Source of the DNA: Rhizobium sp.
GTDB taxonomy: Bacteria; Pseudomonadota; Alphaproteobacteria; Rhizobiales; Rhizobiaceae
Assembly: GCA_027533385.1 (NCBI GenBank)
Contig: JAPZUE010000021.1
Location: forward strand, 52,481-116,480
Length of the DNA: 64,000 nucleotides
Direction of reading: 5' to 3'
Part shown: in pieces, positions 25,972-36,381 of the stretch
How positions within the stretch are numbered: position 1 is the first letter of the stretch
How the letters are laid out: each line of letters begins with the position of its first letter
Notes under the pieces: model-generated
The model's input: only the letters and a program-made list of their open reading frames with translations
Database searches by the model: none
What the model was told of the DNA's origin: nothing
Position numbers and translations under genes: made by a program

Positions 25972-26391
25972 TCATTTGGCTTTCGGTCGCCCATAAAGCT
26001 CCAAACGGTGCCCGGTGAGTTCATAACCCAGCTTTTCAGCGATTTCAGTCTGCAATCTCTCGATTTCTTCCGAACGAAACTCGATGACACGGCCGTTGGT
26101 GGTATCGATAAGGTGATCGTGATGGGGGCCCTCGGCGCGCTCCACACGGAACGGCCCGCCTTCAAAGCTGTGCTGCTCGATCAGGCCAATCTCAGCGAAA
26201 ATCTTCAGCGTTCGATACACGGTCGAAAGTGAGATCTTCTCGTCCTTGCGCATCGCGCGCCGATGGATCTCGGGCACATCCGGGTGATCATGGGCCGATG
26301 AAATAACGTCGGCGATGATTTTTCTCTGGCCGGTAATCCGGCGCCCCTTGGCTTTGCACAGTTCGACAAGGCCGGGCGATTTCTGGGTCAT
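25972..26391 (-). CDS. mur: Fur-family regulator next to mntH (Mur-like)
   Basis: This 139-residue metal-sensing repressor has a winged helix (GRRITGQRKIIADVISSA and STVYRTLKIFAEIGLIE) and the Fur dimer domain with metal ligands in EGPHHDHLIDTTNGRVIEF. The Cys pairs of zinc-site Fur proteins are absent, which is normal for alphaproteobacterial Mur. I chose the ATG at 26391; a GTG at 26436 would extend it. It is divergent from the manganese importer mntH, with a palindrome between them, which supports a Mn-responsive role. An Fe-responsive role cannot be excluded. Confidence 0.88.
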   Translation of the reverse strand: MTQKSPGLVELCKAKGRRITGQRKIIADVISSAHDHPDVPEIHRRAMRKDEKISLSTVYRTLKIFAEIGLIEQHSFEGGPFRVERAEGPHHDHLIDTTNGRVIEFRSEEIERLQTEIAEKLGYELTGHRLELYGRPKAK

Positions 26392-26460
26392 GGCGCTCAA
26401 GTTCGGAATGAGTTGCAATAACGTTGACAGTGACACTATGCCGCGCTAGCGTATCGTTAA

Positions 26461-26475
26461 TGCAAATTATTTGCA
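26461..26475. promoter_or_regulatory. Mur/Fur-type operator before mntH
   Basis: TGCAAATTATTTGCA is a perfect palindrome around one central base, 14 bases before the mntH start. It matches the form of Mur-responsive sequences in rhizobia. A further half-like GTTGCAAT occurs at about 26413. It probably binds the neighbouring Fur-family protein to repress mntH when manganese is plentiful. Confidence 0.8.
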
Positions 26476-26488
26476 ATAAGGGGTCGTC

Positions 26489-27829
26489 ATGGTTGATCGA
26501 AGCGAATTCGCGGCAGGTTGGCGCCGCGACCGTGGTGAGGCTTCACTTTCGGACGTCCATCGCTCGATCCCGATCACAACCAAAGGGCCGACATGGCGCC
26601 GGATGGCTGCTTTCGTTGGCCCCGGTTATCTAGTAGCGGTCGGCTATATGGACCCCGGCAACTGGGCGACCTCGCTCGCGGGCGGCTCGAAATTCGGCTA
26701 CACTCTGCTGGTCGTGGCACTGGTCTCGAACATCATGGCCATTGTGCTTCAGGCACTCTGTGCGCGGCTCGCGATCGGTTCCGGGCGCGATCTGGCGCAG
26801 GCCTGTCGTGACGCCTTCCCAAAACCGGTTGCTCTGATCCTGTGGTTTCTGGCCGAAATCGCAATCATTGCCACTGACATCGCGGAAGTCATCGGCACCG
26901 CCATCGGCCTCAACCTGCTTTTTGGCATTCCACTTGAGATCGGCGTGATCATCACCGCGCTCGATGTGTTCCTCATTCTCTATCTGCAAAAGCTTGGCTT
27001 CCGCTGGGTCGAAGCGCTGATCATCACACTGCTCGGCGTCATCGCGGTGTGCTTCGCGATACAGATCGCACTCGCAGATCCAGATTGGGGCGCTGTCATC
27101 AAGGGGTTCGCTCCAACAACCCAGATTGTGACGAACCCCGAAATGCTCTACCTCGCGCTCGGCATTCTCGGCGCGACCGTGATGCCGCACAATCTCTACC
27201 TGCATTCCGGCATTGTTCAGACCCGTGCCTATGGCGAGAGCTTGCCGGAGAAGCGCGAAGCCCTAAAATTCGCAACCATCGACTCAACAGTCGCCCTGAT
27301 GTTTGCGCTGCTGATCAACGCGTCTATTCTCATCTTGGCAGCTTCAACCTTCCACAAGACGGGGCAAACCAGCGTTGCGGAGCTTGGTGAAGCACATAAA
27401 CTGCTCGCACCGTTGCTAGGCCTTGCTATCGCGCCGACACTGTTCGGTATCGCGCTTCTGTGCTGCGGCATCAATTCGACCGTCACAGCAACGCTCGCCG
27501 GGCAGATCGTGATGGAGGGCTTCCTCGATATCAAGCTGCCACCATGGTTGCGGCGTCTCATCACGCGGGCCATTGCAATCGTTCCCGCAGCGGTGGTCAC
27601 CATCTGGTATGGTGACAGCGGGACAGCGAAGCTGCTGATCCTGACGCAGGTGGTGCTCTCGCTTCAGCTTTCGTTCGCAGTCTTCCCTTTGATCATGTTC
27701 ACGGCGGACAAGAAAAAGATGGGTGCGCTCGTCGCCCCTGTCTGGCTCATTGGTTTCTCGCTGCTGATCGGCATCGTGATCGCCGTGTTGAATATCAAGC
27801 TGCTCGTGGATTTCGTCTTCGGAGCATAA
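26489..27829 (+). CDS. mntH: NRAMP-family manganese transporter
   Basis: This 446-residue inner-membrane importer of Mn(II), also able to carry Fe(II), uses the proton gradient. It has eleven hydrophobic helices. The TM1 metal motif appears as [10 protein letters not shown], and the TM6 motif as [10 protein letters not shown]. The N-terminus is a polar extension of about 40 residues. An AAGGGG ribosome-binding site precedes the ATG. The palindromic operator and divergent mur gene indicate repression by metal. Confidence 0.95.
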   Translation: MVDRSEFAAGWRRDRGEASLSDVHRSIPITTKGPTWRRMAAFVGPGYLVAVGYMDPGNWATSLAGGSKFGYTLLVVALVSNIMAIVLQALCARLAIGSGRDLAQACRDAFPKPVALILWFLAEIAIIATDIAEVIGTAIGLNLLFGIPLEIGVIITALDVFLILYLQKLGFRWVEALIITLLGVIAVCFAIQIALADPDWGAVIKGFAPTTQIVTNPEMLYLALGILGATVMPHNLYLHSGIVQTRAYGESLPEKREALKFATIDSTVALMFALLINASILILAASTFHKTGQTSVAELGEAHKLLAPLLGLAIAPTLFGIALLCCGINSTVTATLAGQIVMEGFLDIKLPPWLRRLITRAIAIVPAAVVTIWYGDSGTAKLLILTQVVLSLQLSFAVFPLIMFTADKKKMGALVAPVWLIGFSLLIGIVIAVLNIKLLVDFVFGA

Positions 27830-27890
27830 CGAGAGGAACACCACGCTTGGAGGCTTGGACTTGGTCTGATCCTGTCGTAGAGACAGGTTC

Positions 27891-28307
27891 ATGACGATCA
27901 AAAAAATGATCCAACAAGCAAGTTTCGCTTTGGTATGCGCGATACTCGCCTTCTCCATGGTGTTCCAACTCACGCTCGGAGCAGCGGCGAGCACCATGCA
28001 CGCGGCCAAACAGGCCCAAAGCGTCGATCGTCTCGGTGTTTTTTGCGCGAGTTCTGACGAGCGCAACTCTCAAAACGAATCTGCTCCGAAAGCAGCTCAT
28101 CATGGCGAGCAGCTGCCAGCCTGTTGCACTTGGGGCGGCAGGGACATTCAATCGGCCGCCCAATTTTTGCCGCCCATGGCAGTCTTATTCGGTGCATTTG
28201 ATGGTGACATTCAAAGCACCGGTTTTGCTCAGTCTTTAGCCGCCTCGATACAAAAGCCCGGAGGCCTCCGGCCGCAAGCGCAACGCGCACCACCGAATTT
28301 GGTCTGA
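27891..28307 (+). CDS. DUF2946-like exported protein
   Basis: This 138-residue protein has a hydrophobic N-terminal segment (FALVCAILAFSMVFQLTLGA), a Cys pair (LPACCTWGG) and a C-terminus ending RAPPN. This pattern resembles DUF2946-type proteins, which often lie near copper chaperones and cytochrome-oxidase assembly genes. It precedes PCu(A)C and Sco genes in the same direction, but a stem-loop separates them. Function is unknown. Confidence 0.6.
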   Translation: MTIKKMIQQASFALVCAILAFSMVFQLTLGAAASTMHAAKQAQSVDRLGVFCASSDERNSQNESAPKAAHHGEQLPACCTWGGRDIQSAAQFLPPMAVLFGAFDGDIQSTGFAQSLAASIQKPGGLRPQAQRAPPNLV

Positions 28308-28315
28308 CCACGCAA

Positions 28316-28340
28316 CCGACACGGCGTCAGGCTGTGTCGG
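28316..28340 (+). terminator. Stem-loop after DUF2946-like gene
   Basis: CCGACAC (28316-28322) pairs with GTGTCGG (28334-28340) around an 11-base loop, right after the stop at 28307. No T-run follows, so termination is possible but not assured. Confidence 0.4.
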
Positions 28341-28373
28341 CAAACCCCGCTCAACGCTTTTGCGCGGATTGAT

Positions 28374-28955
28374 ATGCGAATTTCAGATCAGGGCTGCCCA
28401 ATGACACGATTCCGCTTGCCCGCTCCAGAGTCCTGTGAGCGACCCCGAAAACACTCCTCGATCTCAAGGGGATGGATCGGAAGGCTCACCTTCCTGTTCA
28501 CTTTCTTGACTCTCGCTTTGCCTCACCTTGCAATGGCTCACGACTTTTCGGCTGGGGACATAATGATTGACCATCCATGGGCGCGCGCTACCCCTACGGG
28601 AGCGAAAGTCGCGGGCGGCTATGTGACAATAGAGAACTTCGGCAATAAGCCGGACCGGCTGATATCAGCCACGATGGAAGCGTCGAAGCAGGTCGAACTA
28701 CATGAAATGTCCCTTACGGACGGCGTCATGCGGATGCGCGGATTGCCAACAGGTATCTTGGTGCCCGCCGGCGGACGCATCGAGATGAAGCCCGGCGGAT
28801 TTCATATCATGTTCCTCGATCTTCAGAGGCAGCTTAGACAAGGGGAGAAGGTTGCTGGAACTCTAATCTTCGAGAGGGCCGGCATTGTGCAAATCGAATT
28901 TCAAGTCGACGCTATAGGCGCGCTGGGCTCAGCCAGCGGCGGCCACCAGCATTGA
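28374..28955 (+). CDS. PCu(A)C periplasmic copper chaperone
   Basis: This 193-residue protein has an N-terminal extension, a signal segment (LTFLFTFLTLALPHLAMA) and a PCu(A)C domain: IDHPWARATPTGAKVAGGYV, then VELHEMSLTDGVMRM and GGFHIMFLDL, which carry the His and Met ligands. PCu(A)C delivers Cu(I) to cytochrome oxidase together with Sco. The C-terminus ends in GGHQH. An ATG at 28401 is an alternative start. The sco gene follows 9 bases later. Confidence 0.92.
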   Translation: MRISDQGCPMTRFRLPAPESCERPRKHSSISRGWIGRLTFLFTFLTLALPHLAMAHDFSAGDIMIDHPWARATPTGAKVAGGYVTIENFGNKPDRLISATMEASKQVELHEMSLTDGVMRMRGLPTGILVPAGGRIEMKPGGFHIMFLDLQRQLRQGEKVAGTLIFERAGIVQIEFQVDAIGALGSASGGHQH

Positions 28956-28964
28956 GGCTGCCGC

Positions 28965-29594
28965 ATGCAAACACTCAAAATCATTCGATATGCCGCCTGG
29001 GCAATGGTGGCAGGCCTGATCTTCTTGACCGCCGCAATCGTGCTTGGTTGGTGGCGCGTTGATGGCCCTGGTCGAGTCCCAACAAATGGCGGCATTGAAA
29101 TCAAAGGTCTGCCTCAAATTGGCGGCCCCTTTACGCTGGTCAATCATCACGGGAAGACGGTCACGGATAAAGACTTTCTCGGGAAACCGATGCTTGTTTT
29201 TTTTGGCTTCACATATTGCCCGGACGTTTGCCCAACAACGCTTTTCGAAACCACGACGCGGTTGCAAAAACTAGGAACCGAGGCAAGCGATCTCCAAGTG
29301 CTCTTCATCACCGCAGACCCCGAGCGCGATACCCCCGAACAGCTCGCGCTCTATCTGCAGTCTTTTGATCCAAGAATCGTGGGCCTGACCGGTACACAGG
29401 AACAGGTCGATGCAGCCGTTCTGGCCTACAAGGCCTACGCCAAAAAGGTTCCCTCTGAAGGGGGTGGCTATACGGTCGACCATACGGCTTCTGTCTTCCT
29501 GATGGATCGGAATGGCCGTTTCATGGGCCTGATCGACTATCATGAGCAGGAAGCATCCGCTCTCGCGAAGATGCGGCGGCTGATTGCGAAGTGA
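28965..29594 (+). CDS. SCO1/SenC-family copper chaperone
   Basis: This 209-residue membrane-anchored thioredoxin-like protein helps build the copper centre of cytochrome oxidase. One N-terminal helix (WAMVAGLIFLTAAIVLGWW) is followed by FFGFTYCPDVCPTTLFE with the CxxxC copper site, and the His ligand is in YTVDHTASVFLMD. It is co-directional with PCu(A)C. Its length is normal. Confidence 0.94.
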   Translation: MQTLKIIRYAAWAMVAGLIFLTAAIVLGWWRVDGPGRVPTNGGIEIKGLPQIGGPFTLVNHHGKTVTDKDFLGKPMLVFFGFTYCPDVCPTTLFETTTRLQKLGTEASDLQVLFITADPERDTPEQLALYLQSFDPRIVGLTGTQEQVDAAVLAYKAYAKKVPSEGGGYTVDHTASVFLMDRNGRFMGLIDYHEQEASALAKMRRLIAK

Positions 29595-29725
29595 CGAGTG
29601 ATCTGAATGTCTGAGGTCGCGGCCGAGTTCGAAACTCACCGGAAGTGGCTGCGCTTAGAGGCCAGTCTCCCATCATATGCCGTCTCATACTTGGCACCCA
29701 CACCTGTCCCTGCCATTCTCACGGC

Positions 29726-30052
29726 ATGAAACTCTGGGCCATCTATGTCACGGCGGCTTTTGCCGAGCTCGCGGGATGCTTCGCGTTCTGGGCTTGGCTG
29801 CGCAATGGGCGATCAATGCTCTGGGTCGCACCCGGGATTGTGGCGCTTGTCGCTTTTGCCTGGCTGCTGACGCTCGTGCCGACCGAGGCGGCGGGCAGGG
29901 CCTATGCCGCTTATGGCGGCATCTACGTCGCGGCCTCGCTGGTCTGGCTTCGCTGGGTCGAGGGCGCGATACCGGATCAATGGGACATGATCGGTGCTGC
30001 GGTCTGCATCCTCGGGGCCGCCATCATTCTTTTTGGACCGCGAACCGCATAG
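29726..30052 (+). CDS. YnfA-family small membrane protein
   Basis: This 108-residue protein has four hydrophobic helices and the family signature [15 protein letters not shown] ... [24 protein letters not shown]. YnfA (UPF0060) members are small-multidrug-resistance-like proteins of uncertain substrate. I chose the ATG at 29726; an open frame upstream lacks family sequence. Confidence 0.9.
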   Translation: MKLWAIYVTAAFAELAGCFAFWAWLRNGRSMLWVAPGIVALVAFAWLLTLVPTEAAGRAYAAYGGIYVAASLVWLRWVEGAIPDQWDMIGAAVCILGAAIILFGPRTA

Positions 30053-30106
30053 GCGCTTGAGCATTGGCAATGCGGCCAGCGTGCAGCGCAGAGACAGCCG
30101 ACCGAC

Positions 30107-31246
30107 CTATCCAACCTTGCTGTTGAACCAGGCTCGTCCTGGCTTCTCAACAAATGTGAATGTGACCCACGAAACGCCGATAACCGCCAACAGGTAAAGG
30201 AGCGTGTAGAGATCATTGATGAGAAGGTGGCCAAGATCATAGTTCATGTGTGGATTGCCAGCCCCGACATGTTCACGCGCGATGTTTAGCCCGGCTCGAT
30301 CAGCAGCCAGCACAGGCACGCGGTTGAAAGGCAGGCTGACGAGCAGAGCCGTCATGTAAATCGAGTAGGACAAGTCGCCGAGCAGGTGCCCGACTTTGCC
30401 GCTGAGAACAGCCGATATCCATCCGGATTGGAGGGCGAAGACAAGAACCAGCACCGCGAAAACGAAAGGAGCGGCCAGCGACATCAAAGTTCGGCCAGCC
30501 CATGAAACGAAAACCAGAGCCGCGATGATCGCGCCGATTTCCAGCGTGGTCGCCAAAAGCGGGGAGATGTTCTTTGATTTGAACCACGTCAGCCAGACAT
30601 AATAGGTCAGTACACCAGCGAAGAATCCCGCCAAACACCGGGCAAAACCGAAATCAAACGTCGTGTCCATGCCCTTGGGTGAGAACGCACCAACGACCGC
30701 TAGCCCGCCGACTATCAATATTGCGGCAGCGAAAGCGACGAAGCGACGCCCGCCAAAGCAAAGAATGGCGAAAACGATGTAAGTCCAGAACTCGGTTGAT
30801 ATCGACCAGGCTGGTGTGTTCCAGAGCGTCACACCCGTGAAACCGAGCGCCTGAACAAGCAGGAAATCCCACAGGATGGTGATTGGTTCCCGCTGCTCGA
30901 CAAAAATACTCGTCGGAGAGGATCTAATGATCCCCGCAAGACCGCGCGCGAGCTCGAGCGCAACGAACACACCGAGCAAGACAACATGAAGCGGCCAGAC
31001 TCGACCAATGCGCCTGACCACAAAAACAAGCGTCTCACGCGGTGTGCCCAACTTTCCAAGATAGGCAAAAGCGATCACGAACCCCGACAGGACGAAGAAG
31101 AAATCGACAAATAGCCAGGCATTCTGAACGAACGGCAGGGCATGGAGCCAACCATCAGCCTCCAGCCGATAGAGAGCCACGAGCAGAGCGGCAACACCGC
31201 GCCAGGCATCGAGCGCGACGAAACGGTGAGGGATGCTCGCTTGCAT
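30107..31246 (-). CDS. Acyltransferase-3 family membrane protein (second)
   Basis: This 379-residue protein opens with the family motif FVALDAWRGVAALLVALYR, followed by FVDFFFVLSGFVIAFAY and VRRIGRVWPLHVVLL, and has about ten hydrophobic segments. It probably acylates a surface sugar. The first conserved His usually seen after WRGVAAL is replaced: ALYRLE stands where most members have H, which may lower activity. It stands alone between ynfA and the truncated relaxase. Substrate is unknown. Confidence 0.86.
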   Translation of the reverse strand: MQASIPHRFVALDAWRGVAALLVALYRLEADGWLHALPFVQNAWLFVDFFFVLSGFVIAFAYLGKLGTPRETLVFVVRRIGRVWPLHVVLLGVFVALELARGLAGIIRSSPTSIFVEQREPITILWDFLLVQALGFTGVTLWNTPAWSISTEFWTYIVFAILCFGGRRFVAFAAAILIVGGLAVVGAFSPKGMDTTFDFGFARCLAGFFAGVLTYYVWLTWFKSKNISPLLATTLEIGAIIAALVFVSWAGRTLMSLAAPFVFAVLVLVFALQSGWISAVLSGKVGHLLGDLSYSIYMTALLVSLPFNRVPVLAADRAGLNIAREHVGAGNPHMNYDLGHLLINDLYTLLYLLAVIGVSWVTFTFVEKPGRAWFNSKVG

Positions 31247-31347
31247 TGGGCGTTGCTCCGTCCAGAGTCCGTCAGAAAAATTCTAACCCGTGGCAGCTCT
31301 AGCCAATTTTTCTTCACGTCTTCTTACAAAACGGAAAGATCGTCGCA

Positions 31348-33206
31348 TCAACCGCCAGCCTCCTGGCCGTGTTCCTGATCCTTATTACGGCACTCTTTAG
31401 ACAGTTTTTCGAGCAGACCGGCTTGCTCGCGCTTTAGTTGAACAAGGGGGTCATCGACAAAGCTAGAAGTCTGCGGAGTATGTTGCTGTGAATTGACAGA
31501 AACCGATCTCACTACACCTCTAGGATCCTGGTTCTCCCTAGTCATACCCGATACGTGTGGCTTTTTTTCGCTGTATAGAGGGCGGCCGTAGTGAACCATG
31601 GCGGCTGGCTGTTTCGTTGAATTGCGTTCGCCTCGTGCTCTGACCTCTTCCGCCCAGTGCTGGTCGACACATGAGGCGATTTTCTCGAGATATGTCCCTG
31701 CGCGTTCGACGAACTTCGCGCGCGATCCTTCGGGAAGTAGGGCAGTGACGTCGGCGACCTTTTGGTTGAAGCTCCTGAGTTCGTCCTGCATCTCGGCGGC
31801 AGATTTAGGCAGCTGGGTCATGACGTGGGCAGGGCGCTCACTGGCAGCTTTCTGGCTCGGGCTGGCCATGCGAGGCCGTACCACTTCGCTTTCTGGCCCC
31901 GTAACATGCTTTAGCTCCTTCAGAAGCGACCCCGCCTCATGGGCTGCGGTGAGGCGTTGCACCATTCCTCGCGCGATCTCGTTCTCGGGGCTGGCCTTTG
32001 CCTCCGACCGCCAGTGTTCGAGGCTCTCCTTCACCCCGACGCGCTCGCGCTCTGTCATCGGAATGCGAATGGGGTTGGCGCGTGCCACTTCGATCCGCTC
32101 CTGCGCGTTCTGGATGAGGTTGGCGTTCCGGGTATCCTTGGCATAGGCTCGGTCCTGCTCTTTTCGTGCCGGCCTCGGGTTTGCCGCGACATCAACAATG
32201 GACTTGTCTTTAGGCCCATAGGAGCGGGATGACGCCTGTTCCGCCGCGCGCGTCGCCACGACCTCAAGGCCGTGCTCGCGGGCATGGGCCGCGTAGTTGA
32301 CCCGCCATTGCGCGAGATCATTTGGGCCGGGATGGAGCTTGGTCCCACTGTCGCTTCTCACCGCCACAATCGCATGGGCGTGAATATGCCCCGCTTTCAC
32401 TTTGTCCGTATGCACGCCGAACATGAACTTATGGTCGGAGAACTGCTGGTGAAGGAACAAACGGACGGCGTTTGTGAAGGCCTTCACATCGGTGTTCGCT
32501 TTAGCTGAAACCACCATATGCATGGTGTCGCGCGGGGTCTGTGAGCGCAGATGACGGCTCCAGTCTCGGGTGAAGTCCGGGATATCCTCGGCGTTGCGGA
32601 TCGGATTGCCCAACTGGTCGCGGGCAGGGGCCTTTGAGATGAGGGTTGAGAGCCTCTGACCGAGCGCGTCCCGCCCATGGCCTGGCGTTGCAGGCTCAAT
32701 GCTGATCCCATGCTGGGGATAGCCCGTTGCCGTCTCGATCCTTGCTTTCATCGCTGCCTCGGATCGCGCGTCGAACACCTTGTGCATCGGTGCGTCTTCG
32801 GTCGTTCCCATACGCTGCTCGATCACGCGAATACGTGGTGGGCGGGTAGGGCGCGTCTCACCGTTCGCGCGTGCATTACAATTGGCAGCATTCTCATCAG
32901 GCGAGATTGTCCTAGCCATGACGACAACGGCACGCGCTTCAAGGTGGCCACTGGAGAGCGCATCAATCCGGACAGCATGGCGATGCCCGTCAAAGGCGGC
33001 GGCAACCGCAACACCAAGCCGCTCCCGGTCCTCGGGAGTATCGCGCAAACCACTGAGCTGGAGACGGACATTCACGACATCCTGGCTGGGTGAGCGCTTC
33101 TCGAAGCTCGAGGACCAAGCTCTGATTTCCTCGGCAACGGCGGCTTTGTCCGGAAGACGCAAACCGGCATGCGTCTCGAGTTCGACCTCGTCCCGTTCGA
33201 TGTATT
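31348..33206 (-). pseudogene. Relaxase/mobilization protein, 5' end removed by transposon
   Basis: The frame reads leftward from the transposon end and lacks a native start; an ATG at 33264 inside the transposon could in theory start a hybrid protein. The remaining 600-odd residues include GHIHAHAIVAVRSDSG, the His triad of a relaxase that nicks the transfer origin, preceded by TMHMVVSAKANTDVKAF and followed by a long charged helical region. The catalytic Tyr region, usually near the N-terminus, may be lost. On the other side of the transposon lies the truncated TraG. The gene is probably non-functional. Confidence 0.8.
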
Positions 33207-33244
33207 GAGGGCATGGCGCTGATTTCCCGCTAAACAACGCTAAG
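33207..33244 (+). repeat. Left 38-base terminal inverted repeat
   Basis: It begins GAGGGCATGGCGCTG and ends CAACGCTAAG. It matches the right end at 36 of 38 positions, differing only at positions 8-9 (TG here, GA there). Confidence 0.92.
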
Positions 33245-33266
33245 GTCGAACGTGTGGTGAACATTG

Positions 33267-36236
33267 TTATGCCACATGCCGTTTGGACGAGAGATTGAGC
33301 GTTTTGCGGCTTGTTGCCTGTGCAGCGCGATCCCAGAGGAAGTCGCCGGAGAAGGCGATATGCTCCCATCCGACCGGCGAGGTATGAGCCAGTATCTCAT
33401 CAGATATGGGTTCGCCGTCTGATCGCAGGTGGGCTATGGCGTCGGCCATGTAGGTTGAGTTCCAATAGACGATCGCGGCGATGACGAGGTTCAATCCGGA
33501 GGCACGGTATTGCTGGGCCTCGTGGCTGCGATCGATGATCCGGCCCTGCCGGAAGGTGCAGATTGCCTGGGTCAGGGCGTGGCGCTGTTCGCTCTTGTTG
33601 AGCCCGGCCTGGCAGCGGCGTCGGAGCGAGGGGTTTTCCAGCCAGTCGAGCATGAATAGGGTACGCTCGATCTTGCCGATTTCCTGAAGGGCGAGATCGA
33701 CCTGGTTCTGCCGTTCGTAGGCGGCGAGTTTTCTCAGCATCACCGATGGCGCGACATGGCCTGTTTTCAGCGAGGCGACGAGACGAACCACGTCGTCCCA
33801 GTGCTCGCGAATGACGTCAGTGCGGATTCGCTTCCCGAGGAGAGGAGCGATGCCAGGATAGGCGGCGGGAACATCGATCGGGATCAGTCGCCGATCCGGG
33901 AAGTCCCGCAATCTCGGACAGAAGCGGAAGCCGAGCATGGCGCAGAGGGCGAAGACATGATCGGTCGCACCGCCTGTATCGGTGTAATGCTCCGCGATGC
34001 CGAGACGAGTGCCGTGATGGAGCAGCCCGTCGAGAACGTAGGGCGCTTCATGCGTTGCCGCCGAGATGACCTTCACATGATAGGTCCCATGCTGATCGGA
34101 GACATGGGTATAGAAGCTGAACCCGGGATCGACGCCATACCGGGCATTGATGTCGCCGCCTGTGGCAGCACGCTTCCCACCCCGGAAGAACTGCCCATCC
34201 GAACTTGATGTGGTGCCATCCCCCCAGGTCGCGGCGATCGGCAGGGCGTGATGCGCATTGATGATGGTCGCGAGAGCTGCGGTGTAGGTATCCTCGCGGA
34301 TATAGGCATCCTGGGTCCAGACAAGCTGATCGCGCGTGACGCCCTGGCTGGCGGCTGCCATGCGGGAAAGACCGAGATTGGTCGCATCGGCGAGGATCGC
34401 TGCCAGCAATGCACTCCCATTGGGGCATTTTTCGCCAGTGCGCAGATTTGTGAACGACGATAAGAATCCGGTTTGGCGCGCCACCTCATGCAACAACTCG
34501 GTGATGCGGATGCGGGGCATCATGGCATCAAGCCGATCGGCAAGGGCCTCTGCCTCGACAGGCGCAGAGGCTTTGACCGGGGCGACGGTCAGGCGGCCAT
34601 CGATGAAGCTGACGCCCTCGAGCTGGTTCCGTTTGAGGCGTTGCGAGAAGCGCTTCAGCCGCCAGTCGAGTTCCCTGCCACGCTGGTCGAGCCATTCATC
34701 GGCTCTGGCCGGCAATCCCAATGCCGATGCGATTGGCGCGGCGACGGCCGCCGATACCAGGTAGCTGTCAAAACGACGGTAGGCCGCTGACTGCTCGACC
34801 CAGACATCCCCCGAGCGCAGCTTGTTGCGCAGATGGGCCAGGACCGCCGTTTCATAGAGGCGGCGATTGATCTTGCCGTCCGGCCCGATGACCAGCTTGC
34901 ACCATTCCTTCCTGAACGGCATCGGCGCATCGGGCGGGACTTCGCGTCTGCCTGTTCGGTCCAATTCGCGAAGGATGCGGATTGCACCAATCGTTCGCTC
35001 GCTCCCGCGTCCGGCCTTGAATTCAAGCGCCTCTATCAGTGCCGGCGCAAACTTTCGCAGCGTCGCATAGCGGTCCACCGCCAGGATGAGGGGATCCTCA
35101 TTCGCCGCTTCGGCGAGGGCTGCGACCTCGTATCTGACATTCAGGAGATTGGCCCATCCGACGGATTCATCGATCGCCCCGATGGGATCGACATCATGAT
35201 CAAGCGCCGTGGAGAGCGCATCGATCGTGCCACGGAACAGCCGCATCAGTCGCGAGACATCCTTTGATGTCGTGGCATACCGCCGGGTTTGCGTATTCTT
35301 CGCCCGCAAGAAGGCGCTGCCGATCAGCTTGTCGGCCATTTCGATCGCAGTATCCGTCAGGCGCTCCTCAAGGTCGATCAGGAAAGCAACCAGCGTGGCG
35401 CGCCGACGCGACGTGGCATAGCGTTCAATCAGATAAGCCGGCGATACCCGGCCCTCCCGCACAAACTGGCGATAGCGATCAGGGTGAACCATTGAGCGGG
35501 CTTTGGCGGGAATGCCGATTGCCCGTACAAACCGTAATCGGTCAAGAATCTCGCGAACATGGTCCGGCTTCGGTGCCGCAGGAATGGTTTTCAGCCAGGA
35601 GAGCGGCGTGATGCCCATGTCGGGGTCGAGAACGAACAGTCCGTCGAGCTTTCCTATCTGATCCGGCCCCAGGCTGGACAAAAGAGCTTGCATGATCTGT
35701 TTTCGCGCGCGTGCCCGGCCGGCAATTCCAGCGCGCTCGATCGTCGAGATCGACGGCAGCAGGATTTTCGCCTGTCGCATGGCGTTGATCACGCCTGCTG
35801 CAATCACAAGCCCTCTATCCGTTGACCAGGCGGCATCGGCAGCCGCCGCGATCATGAAGGGGATGTCGGTCCCGGCCGCACCGCGAAGCCCAAGCGCCAC
35901 GGCGAGTTCACGGGCATGATCGGTCATCGTCTGGTCGCGCGCCGCGTAATCGGCGATCGCTTCAGCCGGGATATCAAGCTGCGCTCCGATGAAGGACAGC
36001 AATTCCTCCGGTATGCCGGGGACGCGATCAAGAATCTGCGCCAGTGTCGTGCCGGGATAACGAAGCAGCGCCAGTTGCAGGCCGACGCCAAGCCGGTTTC
36101 GGTCTTCCCGCCGCAACCGGATCAGATCAAAATCCGTGACCTCGAAAGTGTAGAACCGGGCAAGATCATCCTGCCCGGCGGGGACGCCCAGCAACTGATC
36201 GCGCTCGGCATCGCTCAGCAACGTGTGTTTGGCCAT
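33267..36236 (-). CDS. tnpA: Tn3-family transposase
   Basis: This is a full-length (989 residues) DDE transposase. The N-terminal DNA-binding part opens LLSDAERDQLLGVPAG. The C-terminal catalytic half shows the Tn3 motifs WGDGTTSSSDGQFF with the first Asp, EHYTDTGGATDHVFALC with the second, and LNKSEQRHALTQAI with the Glu. It joins donor and target DNA replicatively via the terminal repeats. It is divergent from tnpR across the res region. No frameshift is seen, so it looks active. Confidence 0.96.
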   Translation of the reverse strand: MAKHTLLSDAERDQLLGVPAGQDDLARFYTFEVTDFDLIRLRREDRNRLGVGLQLALLRYPGTTLAQILDRVPGIPEELLSFIGAQLDIPAEAIADYAARDQTMTDHARELAVALGLRGAAGTDIPFMIAAAADAAWSTDRGLVIAAGVINAMRQAKILLPSISTIERAGIAGRARARKQIMQALLSSLGPDQIGKLDGLFVLDPDMGITPLSWLKTIPAAPKPDHVREILDRLRFVRAIGIPAKARSMVHPDRYRQFVREGRVSPAYLIERYATSRRRATLVAFLIDLEERLTDTAIEMADKLIGSAFLRAKNTQTRRYATTSKDVSRLMRLFRGTIDALSTALDHDVDPIGAIDESVGWANLLNVRYEVAALAEAANEDPLILAVDRYATLRKFAPALIEALEFKAGRGSERTIGAIRILRELDRTGRREVPPDAPMPFRKEWCKLVIGPDGKINRRLYETAVLAHLRNKLRSGDVWVEQSAAYRRFDSYLVSAAVAAPIASALGLPARADEWLDQRGRELDWRLKRFSQRLKRNQLEGVSFIDGRLTVAPVKASAPVEAEALADRLDAMMPRIRITELLHEVARQTGFLSSFTNLRTGEKCPNGSALLAAILADATNLGLSRMAAASQGVTRDQLVWTQDAYIREDTYTAALATIINAHHALPIAATWGDGTTSSSDGQFFRGGKRAATGGDINARYGVDPGFSFYTHVSDQHGTYHVKVISAATHEAPYVLDGLLHHGTRLGIAEHYTDTGGATDHVFALCAMLGFRFCPRLRDFPDRRLIPIDVPAAYPGIAPLLGKRIRTDVIREHWDDVVRLVASLKTGHVAPSVMLRKLAAYERQNQVDLALQEIGKIERTLFMLDWLENPSLRRRCQAGLNKSEQRHALTQAICTFRQGRIIDRSHEAQQYRASGLNLVIAAIVYWNSTYMADAIAHLRSDGEPISDEILAHTSPVGWEHIAFSGDFLWDRAAQATSRKTLNLSSKRHVA

Positions 36237-36381
36237 TCAAGTCTCCTTCCTTCGTCCACAAAAGGGCTTTCCAATCTATGGACAATCCCGGATAAAGAGA
36301 CACAGTCTGTGGACGAATTTGGAATGCTTCCACTGCCCTCACAGTGCTCGTCCACAGAACGTCCGTTTGGGAGACGCTATA
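36237..36381. promoter_or_regulatory. res-like region between tnpA and tnpR
   Basis: The 145-base gap contains several copies of a GTCCACA/TGTGGAC motif: CGTCCACAAAAGG, TATGGACAATC, CTGTGGACGAATT and CGTCCACAGAACGTCC. Spaced inverted half-sites like these are the binding subsites of a serine resolvase, where cointegrates are resolved. Promoters for both genes must also lie here. Confidence 0.75.
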
